Shown: in pieces, positions 8,398-16,974 of the stretch
Layout of the letters: the number at the start of each line of letters is the position of its first letter
Numbering within the stretch: the first letter of the stretch is position 1
NCBI RefSeq assembly: GCF_000817775.3
Contig: NZ_JTHE03000088.1
Location: forward strand, 62,001 to 126,000
Direction: 5' to 3'
DNA: 64,000 nucleotides
From: Lyngbya confervoides BDU141951
GTDB lineage: Bacteria; Cyanobacteriota; Cyanobacteriia; Thermosynechococcales; Thermosynechococcaceae
Made by a program: the position numbers and the translations under genes
Notes under the pieces: model-generated
What the model was told of the DNA's origin: nothing
The model's input: only the letters and a program-made list of their open reading frames with translations
The model's database searches: none

Positions 8398-9480
8398 TCA
8401 CGTTCGGATCCGCTGATTCAGGGCCAACCGATCTCGAGCGGTAAATTTTCCGATTCGATACAGATATCGGGCACAGTTGGAGAAGGACTCCAGGGCCTGC
8501 ATGTTAAAGCGATGCCAGCGAAGGGAGGCCTTCAAGTCCACCTTGAGTTCGAGCACCTGCTTGACCAGGGTATCGTCATCCACCTCATAGGTTATTCCAG
8601 AGGCAATGAGCGCCTGCACTGACTGCGGGAATGATGCATCGAGCAGGCGATGGGCCAGGTAGAGACTCTGAAGCAGCGTCCGTTGGCAGCCCCAGGCCTG
8701 AGCATGGGCTAAAACCCTGGGCCACTCTAAGGAGGGCTGGCCTACGAGTTGGGCAATGTCCATGAGTCGAACCAGCGATCGCCAATAGTCCTTCGCCGCA
8801 TCGACACACAGAGCCAGCAGATGACATTCAGGAGAGAGGGTCAGAATAGACTGACCTAAAATGCCGACCGGCTGCAAAGAATCCAACAGATCGGGGGTCG
8901 GAACCTCGATGAAGCAGGCTGCAGGAGTGAGGGCATAGTGCAAATCAATCACCAGACGGGTCTGGGGGGCAGCAAACTGAGATTGACGATAGTAGCTGGG
9001 ATCATTGAGGTAGTTGGCCACCATGCCAATGCGGGTCAGGTGGGCGGAAACAGCCGCGAAGTCCGTCTCTAACACCAAGAAGTCCAAATCCGCAAAATAG
9101 CGCCTTGTGGGATTGGAGTAGGCCACCTGGGCCAGAATCGGGCCCTTAAATGGCACCATTTGCAATCCCTGGCGCTGCATATACTGCACCAGTTCAACCA
9201 TGGATTGGGTCAGCAGCAGGTTAGATCGCATCGAGCGCTGCAGAGAATCATGGAGCGAATCCAGGAGCGGTGGCGGAATCTGGGCCTTAAAATATCGGCG
9301 GAGATTTTCCAGGATCAGCGGCACCAGCTTGCGCGTTTTGGCAATAGTGACCAAAAAGTCCCAGTCCAGATTCCCCTCCACCAAAGGGGTGATCTGCTGA
9401 ACCTGCGCGGGACTCAGGTCAGCCCGACAGAGCGCAATGAGCAACGTCAGCTCTGGAACTGTAATCGGAAAAGCATTCAC
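8398..9480 (-). CDS. Uncharacterised nucleotidyltransferase-fold protein (NTP_transf_5 type)
   Basis: This 360-residue protein has the family core PFKGPILAQVAYSNPTRRYFADLDFLV at about residues 113-140, where the final DLD would be the metal-binding acidic pair of a nucleotidyltransferase fold. A second conserved region, RLVIDLHYAL, follows at about 176. The rest is helical. Members are often found in capsule, lasso-peptide or other biosynthetic clusters, but here there are no such neighbours: the gene converges with aroK and stands alone. Function and substrate are unknown. Confidence 0.75.
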   Translation of the reverse strand: MNAFPITVPELTLLIALCRADLSPAQVQQITPLVEGNLDWDFLVTIAKTRKLVPLILENLRRYFKAQIPPPLLDSLHDSLQRSMRSNLLLTQSMVELVQYMQRQGLQMVPFKGPILAQVAYSNPTRRYFADLDFLVLETDFAAVSAHLTRIGMVANYLNDPSYYRQSQFAAPQTRLVIDLHYALTPAACFIEVPTPDLLDSLQPVGILGQSILTLSPECHLLALCVDAAKDYWRSLVRLMDIAQLVGQPSLEWPRVLAHAQAWGCQRTLLQSLYLAHRLLDASFPQSVQALIASGITYEVDDDTLVKQVLELKVDLKASLRWHRFNMQALESFSNCARYLYRIGKFTARDRLALNQRIRT

Positions 9481-9547
9481 CGTTGATTCAGAAGGTATTC
9501 AGGTCTTCGTTATCTAACCGGCCAGCGGAATCCATCTATCAGGATCT

Positions 9548-9575
9548 CCTCCAAAGGCGCCCCTCCAAAGGCGCC
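9548..9575. repeat. Two tandem 14-bp units
   Basis: CCTCCAAAGGCGCC occurs twice with no spacer (9548-9561, 9562-9575), just downstream of the stop codon of the minus-strand PHP gene. Confidence 0.9.
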
Positions 9576-9589
9576 GAAATCGCGCCGGG

Positions 9590-10261
9590 TCAACGACGCC
9601 GGGTAATATCCAAGCCATGGGTATCGGTCCCGCAGGTGTTCAGCAGGCTGTAGCGATCGCCCAGGGCCTTGACCGCCTTGGTTTGTTTTGGGCTGGGTTC
9701 CCAGGGGTGATCGCTCCCATAGCAGTAGTAAGTTTCCACGCCATCGATCCTCAGATCCGCCGCCGCCGCCACCAAGACCGCTGCACTTTTTTTGTAGCGA
9801 GCCGGATGAGCCAGGACGGCAATGCCGCCGGCACTATGGATAGCTTGGATCACGGCCTCTGCCGATCGCAACGCCCCCTGAACAGCGTCTCCCTGGAGAT
9901 AGGGCCGCAGATCCCCATGGGCAGGGTCAAAGGCATAGCCCAAAATATGTACGTCCACAGCCAATAAGTCGGCCGTAATTTCCACCCCGGACCAGATCTG
10001 CGGATAGGAAGGCAGGCACCTGTGCGCTTGCTGCCATTCCACAACTCTCAAGTAAGCCTCTACGGAATGATGGTCTGTAATGGCAAGCCCCTTCAACCCA
10101 AGGTGGATAGCCTGTTCATAGAGCCTGAGCGGATCGCACTGGCCATCGGAGTGGAGGGTATGCAGGTGAAAGTTGTAAAAACTGGGACAGCTTTGCCCAT
10201 CTAGCTGCTGGAAAACCCTAAATAAGTCCTGTTTCGTCTGAGTGATTGACAATAATTCCAT
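9590..10261 (-). CDS. PHP-domain phosphoesterase
   Basis: The 223-residue protein has the four metal-site motifs of the PHP fold in order: FHLHTLHSDG, LAITDHHSVEAY, a histidine in VDVHILGYAF, VLAHPARY and CGTDTHG. PHP proteins of this size are mostly small phosphoesterases related to RNase AM/YciV, which act on nucleoside 3',5'-bisphosphates or short RNA 5' ends. Substrate is not determined by the sequence. The protein ends in TRRR shortly after the last motif. It stands alone. Confidence 0.88.
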   Translation of the reverse strand: MELLSITQTKQDLFRVFQQLDGQSCPSFYNFHLHTLHSDGQCDPLRLYEQAIHLGLKGLAITDHHSVEAYLRVVEWQQAHRCLPSYPQIWSGVEITADLLAVDVHILGYAFDPAHGDLRPYLQGDAVQGALRSAEAVIQAIHSAGGIAVLAHPARYKKSAAVLVAAAADLRIDGVETYYCYGSDHPWEPSPKQTKAVKALGDRYSLLNTCGTDTHGLDITRRR

Positions 10262-10371
10262 GGATCAATCCGTTTAGGGCCGAGCGAGATCTGACACAGA
10301 GACATCCCACCCAATATATCTCATTCATCTCCATCGCCCAGGGCCAACCGGCCCCTCCTTCTGACAAGGGA

Positions 10372-10779
10372 CTACTGCACTTTTTGGGTGTTACCTCGGG
10401 CCACCCAGCCCTGCTGCCCAGTGGCTTCAATAAGCACCTTTTCCCACTGCTCATCCTCAGACCGCTCAAGCACCCGCACCGTTTCTTCAAATTGAATGGT
10501 GGTAATTGCTGGGGCTGAGGCCTCGGGCAACTCTCGCAAAATCAACCCATCCGGGTAGATCACCAGGGCCACATAGCTTGAATCAGATGATCCCGTCACC
10601 TCTCCCGGTGCCGTAATGCTGTTGTCCGGAGGTTTGACCTCTGGAAACTCTGGTTTCGGCGGAGACGTAGAAAGCCTGAGGAAGTAGAGATAGCCAACTC
10701 CAACAATGACGCTCAGAACCACTAAGAGTCCAAGAACAAGTCCAATGGAGAACTGGGTAAAGGTGACTTTTCGCTTCAT
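10372..10779 (-). CDS. Membrane-anchored SH3-domain protein
   Basis: The 135-residue protein has a short basic N-terminus, one transmembrane helix (about residues 10-34), a proline-rich linker with PPKPEFPEVKPP and a C-terminal bacterial SH3 domain (about 70-132) recognisable from GLILRELPEASAPAI and GWVARGNTQ. Such domains often bind peptides or cell-wall components. It begins 8 bp after the stop of the Ycf46 gene, so the two are very probably cotranscribed and translationally close. A functional link to Ycf46 is inference. Confidence 0.75.
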   Translation of the reverse strand: MKRKVTFTQFSIGLVLGLLVVLSVIVGVGYLYFLRLSTSPPKPEFPEVKPPDNSITAPGEVTGSSDSSYVALVIYPDGLILRELPEASAPAITTIQFEETVRVLERSEDEQWEKVLIEATGQQGWVARGNTQKVQ

Positions 10780-10787
10780 TTAAGGAC

Positions 10788-12305
10788 TTAGTCCGGCTGT
10801 TGCATTTGGCGCTGAATTCGCCAACTCAGTGTACTATGCCGAGACGCTAAACGAGCTTTGCCGGAATTAGCCCAATCCTGCAGCATTTGCACCTGGTCCT
10901 GGGCAGTGCGGGCTAAGGGGATAATCTGACTGGCTGATTCAAGGATGTCATCGGTGGTGAAATCCCGATTTTGACTAAAGCCCAGATGCATGGCCTCAAT
11001 CAGGCTTTGCTCAATTTCAGCTCCTGAAAAATCAGGGGTTTCAGCCGCTAGACGCTCAATATCGTAGGCCTGGAGGTTGTGGGGCCGCAGTCGCTGGATC
11101 TGCACCTCAAAAATTTCCTGGCGCTCTTGCTGGGTTGGCAGTCCCACAAAGAAAATCTCGTCAAAGCGGCCCTTGCGCAAAATTTCCGGGGGCAAGCGCT
11201 GAATATTATTGGCCGTCGCCACAACGAAAACGGGGGATGTTTTTTCCGCAAGCCAGGTAATGAAGGTTCCAAAGACGCGGCTGCTGGTGCCGGCATCACC
11301 ACGACCTTCAAATCCAGCAAAGGCTTTGTCAATCTCATCAATCCAGAGTACGCAGGGTGCTAGCGCTTCCGCAAGCTGGATCATCTGTCGGGTTCGAGAT
11401 TCCGACTCCCCCACCAAGCCAGCAAACAAACGGCCCACATCCAGCCGGAGCAGGGGAAGATGCCAGTGGTGGGCAATGGCCTTGGCCGTCAAGGATTTTC
11501 CGGTGCCCTGAATGCCGACCAGCAACAGCCCCCGGGGATGGGGCAAGCCGTACTGCCTAGCCTGCTCTGAAAAGGCTCCGCCGCGTCGCAGCAGCCAGTC
11601 CTTGAGCTGATCTAGACCCCCAATATCAGACATGTTCTCCTGGGTCGGAAAAAAGTCCAAAATTTGAGTTTGGCGAATAGACTGTTGCTTTTCCTCCAGG
11701 ATGAGATCGACATCCTCGGCGCTCACTTGGCCCTGGGTGGCGATCGCCCGAGCCAACACCCGACGAATTCGCTCCAAGGAAAGTCCCTGGCAAGCGCGCA
11801 CCAGTTCATTGAGAGCTTGGGGCGTCAGGGAACTGCCCGTGGACTGCTGCAGCCGGGTCAGCTCTGCCTGAATATCCTCATAGCCAGGGAGGGGAAAATC
11901 AACCACGTGGATGACTTCGGATAGGCCGGCAGGAATATGAAGATCGGGGGCAAGAATCACAATATTTTGCGGTTTCGCCTTGAGTGCTCGTCCCAAGTTA
12001 CGGAGCTTACGAGCCACCGCCACATCGTCTAAAAATCGGTGGAAATCCCGCAGCACAAAAATCGCCGCCCCAGACACTCGGTCTAAAAACTCCAGGGCCT
12101 GGAGAGGATTGCGTTTGCCCACCCCCAGGTCATTGGGATTGCCCTGGTAGCCGTCGACAAAATCCCAGTAGTAGACCAGGCGGTTGTTCAGGTGCTGGGC
12201 GCAAACTGCGATCGCCTGCTCCACCCGCTCCTCTTCCTGGGTGGGAATATAAATCAAGGGGTAGCGCGCCCGGAGCAGAAGATTAAACTCTTGATTAAAA
12301 CCCAT
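10788..12305 (-). CDS. ycf46: Ycf46-type AAA ATPase
   Basis: The 505-residue protein has a non-ATPase N-terminal half of the Ycf46 family (from [20 protein letters not shown]) and a C-terminal AAA module with Walker [15 protein letters not shown], Walker [13 protein letters not shown], a polar sensor in [24 protein letters not shown] and the arginine-finger region. Ycf46 is encoded in red-algal plastids and all cyanobacteria and has been linked to regulation of photosynthesis and inorganic carbon use. A small SH3 membrane protein follows in the same operon. Length and motifs are normal. Confidence 0.9.
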   Translation of the reverse strand: MGFNQEFNLLLRARYPLIYIPTQEEERVEQAIAVCAQHLNNRLVYYWDFVDGYQGNPNDLGVGKRNPLQALEFLDRVSGAAIFVLRDFHRFLDDVAVARKLRNLGRALKAKPQNIVILAPDLHIPAGLSEVIHVVDFPLPGYEDIQAELTRLQQSTGSSLTPQALNELVRACQGLSLERIRRVLARAIATQGQVSAEDVDLILEEKQQSIRQTQILDFFPTQENMSDIGGLDQLKDWLLRRGGAFSEQARQYGLPHPRGLLLVGIQGTGKSLTAKAIAHHWHLPLLRLDVGRLFAGLVGESESRTRQMIQLAEALAPCVLWIDEIDKAFAGFEGRGDAGTSSRVFGTFITWLAEKTSPVFVVATANNIQRLPPEILRKGRFDEIFFVGLPTQQERQEIFEVQIQRLRPHNLQAYDIERLAAETPDFSGAEIEQSLIEAMHLGFSQNRDFTTDDILESASQIIPLARTAQDQVQMLQDWANSGKARLASRHSTLSWRIQRQMQQPD

Positions 12306-12376
12306 GATTTTGGTCTGCTATTTCGTTTAATGTATTGCAGGTTAACCCCATTGACACAGAACGCCCCGCTGGCGCC

Positions 12377-13372
12377 TCAGGGAATCAGCACCACTTTACC
12401 GGTCATGCCCCCGCGCTCTAAGAATTCATGGGCGTCTGCAGCCGCTGCCAGGGGAAAGGTTTTGTGGACATGAACCTGCAGCACCTGGTCTTCAAACCAC
12501 GTTTTACAGCGCTTGAGAATTTCCACTTGATGCTGCTGGGCAGCAGCCATGCCCTGCAGCATGGGCGTAAGCATTAACTCATAGCTCAAGGTTAAATTTT
12601 TCGTTCTTGCCGTGGACCAGGCGGTATCGCTAGCCGGAGCCAGCAGGGTAACCACTCGGCCGTAGGGACGCGCCAATTCAAAGCATTGGGAGAGCGAGGC
12701 GCCCCCAAGGGTATCCAAGGCCACATCCACCCCGACCCCCTCGGTCCAATCCCGCACTGCCTCCTCCACCGACTCGATGGGATATTGGATTACCTGATCC
12801 GCACCCCATTCCCGCGCGAGTCGCGCCTTTTGCGGGGTGCTGACCGTGGTGCAAACCCGCGCCCCGCGCTGTTTGGCTAGTTGAATGGCCACATGGCCCA
12901 CGCCCCCACTCCCCCCCTGCACAAAAACCGTGTGGTCAGGCTGAATTTGGGCGCGGTCGTAGAGCGCCTCCCAGGCCGTAATCAAAACCAGCGGAGCAGC
13001 AGCAGCCTGGACAAAGTCTAAATTTTGGGGTTTGGGCGCCACGTACTGGGCCTCCAAAACCGTCAAGTCACAGTAGGTGCCAGGAATGTCCCCAAGCCCC
13101 CCTCTGCAAAAGTACACCTCGTCCCCGATCTGAAAGTGAGTGACCTCAGAGCCCAATTCAACCACCACTCCAGACCCGTCACAGCCCAGAATCGCCGGCA
13201 TTTGATCCGGGTAAAAGGTGCCCCGCGATCGCAGTTTGGTATCAATCGGATTGACGCCCGCCGCCTTAATCTGGATTTTCAGCTGATGGGGCTGTTGGAT
13301 CTGAGGATCCGGGTAAGACTGGTAGCTCAGAGTCGTTGGATCCCCCGGACGCTGAAGGAGAACTGCTTTCAT
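12377..13372 (-). CDS. Zinc-independent quinone oxidoreductase (MDR superfamily)
   Basis: This 331-residue protein is a medium-chain dehydrogenase/reductase of the NADPH:quinone oxidoreductase class. It shows the N-terminal GroES-like fold (AAGVNPIDTKLRSRG, ILGCDGSGVVVELG), the nucleotide-binding loop VFVQGGSGGVGHVAIQLAK and the quinone reductase region DVALDTLGG. The cysteine and histidine ligands of the alcohol dehydrogenase zinc site are absent, as expected for this class. It likely reduces quinones or alpha,beta-unsaturated carbonyls with NADPH. It is a single gene; no regulatory clue is visible. Confidence 0.9.
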   Translation of the reverse strand: MKAVLLQRPGDPTTLSYQSYPDPQIQQPHQLKIQIKAAGVNPIDTKLRSRGTFYPDQMPAILGCDGSGVVVELGSEVTHFQIGDEVYFCRGGLGDIPGTYCDLTVLEAQYVAPKPQNLDFVQAAAAPLVLITAWEALYDRAQIQPDHTVFVQGGSGGVGHVAIQLAKQRGARVCTTVSTPQKARLAREWGADQVIQYPIESVEEAVRDWTEGVGVDVALDTLGGASLSQCFELARPYGRVVTLLAPASDTAWSTARTKNLTLSYELMLTPMLQGMAAAQQHQVEILKRCKTWFEDQVLQVHVHKTFPLAAAADAHEFLERGGMTGKVVLIP

Positions 13373-13556
13373 TAACCGCTGTCATAGTCATGGAAGTTGT
13401 GACTTTCTGAGAATAGCTCAATGCTGTAGTAATCCTGCGCTTTCACGGACTAATCTTGCTTTTCTGTAACTTTTGTATCAACAGTGTCCACGCAAAAATT
13501 GCTAGGGATACACTAGGCAAAAAGCAAATCTAAAAAAAATCTTAAGGAGGTAATCC

Positions 13557-13790
13557 GTGACGCCAAGCTTGATGCGTCAGCTCTGGTCGCTCGTGGACTC
13601 ATCCCAGTCTGAATGGCTCCAGGATCTTGATGATCAGCATCTTGAAAACTGGTTGGTTTCTCAAATGGAATCTCGAACGCAGACCCTTGACGCGATCTCC
13701 ATGGACGACCAAGCGCTTCGCCACTATATCCAAAATCACCTGCTGCTGATTAGAGAGCTTGCGGATTATTCAATGTCCCCCGTGTTCTAA
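13557..13790 (+). CDS. Small acidic conserved hypothetical protein
   Basis: This 77-residue protein starts at GTG, and the start is supported by a near-perfect ribosome site AAGGAGG eight bases upstream. It is acidic and helical with several tryptophans and leucines (LWSLVDSSQSEWLQDLDD, HLENWLVSQ, HHLLLIRELAD-like end) and has no membrane segment or signal. The strong ribosome site implies high translation. Short proteins of this kind are conserved in cyanobacteria without known function; I cannot name a family. Confidence 0.75.
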   Translation: MTPSLMRQLWSLVDSSQSEWLQDLDDQHLENWLVSQMESRTQTLDAISMDDQALRHYIQNHLLLIRELADYSMSPVF

Positions 13791-13809
13791 TTCCCCTGGG
13801 TGATCAGGG

Positions 13810-13837
13810 AGCGCTGATCCAAATTTTCAGCGCTTTC
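13810..13837 (+). terminator. Hairpin after the small acidic protein gene
   Basis: AGCGCTGA at 13810-13817 and TCAGCGCT at 13827-13834 form a perfect 8-bp stem with a 9-base AT-rich loop, followed by TTC. The U-tract is short, so it is a moderate terminator candidate. Confidence 0.5.
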
Positions 13838-13901
13838 ATGATTACCAGTGAGAATTAGACCCTGGATTCCACAGGTTAGGATCAACGGCTGTTTGTCTCC
13901 C

Positions 13902-14666
13902 CTAGGCTCCAAGAGAGGAACGCACGTTAGCAGACTGTAGCTGAAATGCCATGACCTCCAGGACAGCAAGAGCCTTGAGAGATCCACGGATGAGGCGGAG
14001 GGCTCCTAAGGGCTGCTTTAGAAATTGTCCGGCGAGCTTTGAAGGGCGCAGGTTGCCTTGGGCATCAAACGCATGGTTCAAGTCCGGCACATCCCCCCTG
14101 GCATTATCACTGACAACGCGAACCATACCCACTTCATATCCCTGATCCCGTAAGCAAGTGAGGGCAACGACCCCCTCCATATCCACCACATCGGCAGCAT
14201 GGGTTTGAGCAAGCTGCTGCTTTTGCGCGGCCCGGGAAATTACGCGATCGCAGGTCACCCCCGTGACGATCGTCACACGATCGCCCAGAATATTGCTTAG
14301 AGTAGAGAAGAGCTGCGTGGAGCAGGGGATCTCGGCTGAAATCTGCGATCGCGTTCCGTCGAGACAATGTTCATACAGAACCGCTTGTCCAACTGGCAAT
14401 GAAGATTGCAAACCTCCACACAGCCCCATCAGAATCACAGTTGGACGATGATCATCGCAGTTCACAGACATGGATGCCATCCACGTTTGCATAAATCGCC
14501 CCACTGGACCAGGTCCCACCGGCAAGGCAACTATTTTGATTGCTTGAGAGTCAGAGAAAGTTGCCAGGGCACGTTCCACTCCCCGTTGAACAGCCTTAAA
14601 CTCTTCCCCCTTGGGAACCAGAATCACATCGATTGGTTGGCACATTCCCGTTGATGACTGACACAT
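13902..14666 (-). CDS. Nucleosidase/phosphorylase-fold protein, possibly HpnG-like
   Basis: The 254-residue protein belongs to the PNP/MTA nucleosidase superfamily: LMGLCGGLQ is the phosphate or active-site loop, DVVDMEGVVAL contains the substrate-binding Met-Glu pair, and VRVVSDNARGDVPDL contains the catalytic Asp with an Asn. The last motif is typical of the branch that includes HpnG, which cleaves adenine from adenosylhopane. The gene is divergent from a squalene-synthase-like gene, which supports a link with hopanoids, but no hpnH or squalene-hopene cyclase gene is in this window, so a general purine nucleosidase is also possible. A second ATG at 14645 would shorten the protein by seven residues. 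Confidence 0.72.
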   Translation of the reverse strand: MCQSSTGMCQPIDVILVPKGEEFKAVQRGVERALATFSDSQAIKIVALPVGPGPVGRFMQTWMASMSVNCDDHRPTVILMGLCGGLQSSLPVGQAVLYEHCLDGTRSQISAEIPCSTQLFSTLSNILGDRVTIVTGVTCDRVISRAAQKQQLAQTHAADVVDMEGVVALTCLRDQGYEVGMVRVVSDNARGDVPDLNHAFDAQGNLRPSKLAGQFLKQPLGALRLIRGSLKALAVLEVMAFQLQSANVRSSLGA

Positions 14667-14847
14667 CGATCACAAAACACTTTCTAAAGTGACATATTCC
14701 AAGCCAGCAGAACAGCACCCACACCCTATGATTGGACGGGGAATGCCGTGAGTTTTGGTCTTTTCTTCGAAGGATTATGACAGATTCACCGTCCTTGGCT
14801 AGATGTCGTGGAGCATTCTGTGTGGTGTTGAGCAGGAGAGAAAAAAG

Positions 14848-15909
14848 ATGGTACAGATTGCGTTAGAAACGCAGCGAACCCCAAGACAAATTGAACAGTT
14901 TTGCCAGGACATTCTGCCGCAAGTCTCCCGAACCTTTGCCCTGAGCATCCGATTTTTGCCTGGAAACTTGGGGAAAGCCGTGCTTTGCGGCTATTTATTG
15001 GCTCGAATTGCCGATACCATCGAAGACGATCCGCTAGCCTCAATTCAGGCCAAAACCCATCTGCTTGAAGAATTTTTACATTGCTTTGATGACCCGGTGC
15101 TTGCCGATCGCTATGCTCAGCTGGCAACGGGGGTTTCTGGGGAACAGGCCCACCTCAAGCTCGTACACAATACCGACCAAGTTTTTGCCCTTTACCGAAG
15201 CTTGACACCCCAATCTCAAAAGACCCTGCGCCATTGGCTCTTTGAAATGATCCGGGGGATGCAAAAGTTCGTCGCCCTCTATCCCAAGGGTCTGCGTGTC
15301 CAAACCCTGGAGGAGTACAAAGAATACTGTTACTACGTTGCCGGCACTGTCGGTTTCCTGTTAACAGATCTGTGGTACGAACATTCTCCCAGCGTGGATG
15401 AAGAACTCTATCTGAAGCTCCGTAAAACCTGTGCAGAGTTTGGAGAAGCCCTGCAAACGGTGAATATCCTCAAAGATATTGCCTGGGATGCTAGGGAGGA
15501 AAATGCCATTTACATCCCAGAAGCATCCCTGAGAGAGGAGGGGAGCAGCCAGGCACAGTTGCTCAACGCCGACTACCTGCAGCAGAACCACCGAGCTATT
15601 CAGTCCCTGGTCAAGCTAGCCTGGACCGACCTGGAACTGGCCACCCAGTATCTGGAGGCCATTCCAAAATCTGCGGTTGCCATTCGGCTATTCTGCATTC
15701 TGCCCTTGATTTTTGCCTACGCCACCCTGCGCGATATTACCGAAACCGACGCCATGCTGCGGGAAGGAGGGAATGTCAAAATCTCCCGCGCAGAGGTGAA
15801 ATCGCTGATCCTGTTTGCACCACTTACGGTGGTCAGTAACCACAGCATTCGCTGGTTAGTCGATCGCGTTCGCACCCATCCCTTTCTATTGGGAAAGCCC
15901 GCGACCTGA
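14848..15909 (+). CDS. Squalene/phytoene synthase family enzyme, squalene-synthase-like
   Basis: The enzyme condenses two prenyl diphosphates head to head. Visible signatures are SRTFALSIRFLPGNLGKAV, the first Asp-rich motif ADTIEDD, YCYYVAGTVGFLLTDLW and the second Asp-rich site QTVNILKDIAWDAREENAIYIP. DTIEDD and the YVAGTVG segment suit squalene synthases better than CrtB phytoene synthases, so squalene for hopanoids is the more likely product. I set the start at ATG 14848, preceded by GGAG, rather than ATG 14803, which would add 15 residues without a ribosome site. It is divergent from a nucleosidase-fold gene. Product assignment is inference. Confidence 0.82.
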   Translation: MVQIALETQRTPRQIEQFCQDILPQVSRTFALSIRFLPGNLGKAVLCGYLLARIADTIEDDPLASIQAKTHLLEEFLHCFDDPVLADRYAQLATGVSGEQAHLKLVHNTDQVFALYRSLTPQSQKTLRHWLFEMIRGMQKFVALYPKGLRVQTLEEYKEYCYYVAGTVGFLLTDLWYEHSPSVDEELYLKLRKTCAEFGEALQTVNILKDIAWDAREENAIYIPEASLREEGSSQAQLLNADYLQQNHRAIQSLVKLAWTDLELATQYLEAIPKSAVAIRLFCILPLIFAYATLRDITETDAMLREGGNVKISRAEVKSLILFAPLTVVSNHSIRWLVDRVRTHPFLLGKPAT

Positions 15910-15990
15910 GTAGTCTCTCAGATCCCTCCTCCTGGCGCCATTCACAAGCTTTCCTCCTAAAAGCGCTGATAGGGCAAGTGAATTTCCAAG

Positions 15991-16857
15991 ATGTCAGACC
16001 TTTCCTCCCCGCCTTCGCCAGAGGGTCAAAGCCTGCGAGAGAAAGTCGCCTTTTACCTAGAGGTGGACAATAGCCCGATTGGGCTTGGGATTGACCTGGG
16101 CATCTTGGGTTTAATTTTGTTGTTCAGCCTGTCCTTCGTGCTGAACACATTTTCTTTGCCTTCTCCATGGCAACAGGGATTAGACTGGCTCAATGGCGCC
16201 ATTCTTTGCTTGTTCACCCTGGAATACGGCCTGAGGCTATGGAGCGCAGAAAACCGACTGCGCTACTTATTCAGTCCCTTTGCACTGATTGATTTAATGG
16301 CCATTTTACCCCTCTGGTTAGGGGTCCTCGATGGACGACTGATTCGTATCTTTCGCTGGTTTCGCCTGCTGCGGTTTGCTCGATTTCTTCAGAAAAAACA
16401 GCGGCTGACCCGTTTTTTCTCGCCCAATACGGTGCTTTTTGCCCGGACCTTGTTCACACTCTTTTCAATTATTTTTATTTACGCTGGGTTTATCTACCAG
16501 GCAGAGCACTTGCTCAATCCAGAACAGTTTGCAACCTTTCTAGACAGCTTTTACTTTTCGGTGGTGACCATGACCACCGTCGGATTTGGGGATATCACCC
16601 CCATCTCGCAGGCGGGGCGATTGTTTACGGTGTTGATGATTTTAACGGGGGTTGCCCTGGTTCCCTGGCAGCTAGGGGAACTGATTCGCCAGCTTTTTCG
16701 TTCGCCGCCCCCTAGCGCAGCCCTGTGTCCGCAGTGCGGTCCCAAAATCAGGCATGATGGGGATGCTCGCTACTGCAAGCGCTGTGGCACAGCCCTGAGA
16801 ATCCAGGAGCAAACCACGCGGGAGCGGGATTCAAGCCCCGTGCAGGCTCGCAACTGA
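15991..16857 (+). CDS. Voltage-gated potassium channel with C-terminal zinc ribbon
   Basis: The protein has six membrane segments. The fourth carries spaced arginines as a voltage sensor (RLIRIFRWFRLLRFARFL, about residues 112-129), and the pore loop has the K+ selectivity filter TVGFGD (about residues 193-198) followed by the last helix. The cytoplasmic tail contains two CxxC pairs, CPQCG and YCKRCG, 14 residues apart, forming a small zinc ribbon. The channel call is secure. The zinc ribbon takes the place of the usual RCK or cyclic-nucleotide domain; a regulatory or assembly role is inference. The stop codon lies inside the first unit of a 16-bp tandem repeat. Confidence 0.9.
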   Translation: MSDLSSPPSPEGQSLREKVAFYLEVDNSPIGLGIDLGILGLILLFSLSFVLNTFSLPSPWQQGLDWLNGAILCLFTLEYGLRLWSAENRLRYLFSPFALIDLMAILPLWLGVLDGRLIRIFRWFRLLRFARFLQKKQRLTRFFSPNTVLFARTLFTLFSIIFIYAGFIYQAEHLLNPEQFATFLDSFYFSVVTMTTVGFGDITPISQAGRLFTVLMILTGVALVPWQLGELIRQLFRSPPPSAALCPQCGPKIRHDGDARYCKRCGTALRIQEQTTRERDSSPVQARN

Positions 16858-16903
16858 TCGCCCGAGGCACAGATCGCCCGAGGCACAGATCGCCTAGGGC
16901 GCA
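16856..16903. repeat. Three tandem 16-bp units
   Basis: GATCGCCCGAGGCACA occurs exactly twice (16856-16871, 16872-16887), followed by a diverged third copy (16888-16903). The array begins in the stop codon of the potassium-channel gene. Confidence 0.9.
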
Positions 16904-16974
16904 GATAAGTTTTGTTGATGCGGAAAGAAACGCTAGGATTTTGAGATGTAGGGTGCCGGAGTGAATCGTTTGTG

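Noticed and set aside
16856-16903. Short tandem repeats as CRISPR arrays
   Set aside because: Units are 13-18 bp and abut without spacers; there are no cas genes in the window.
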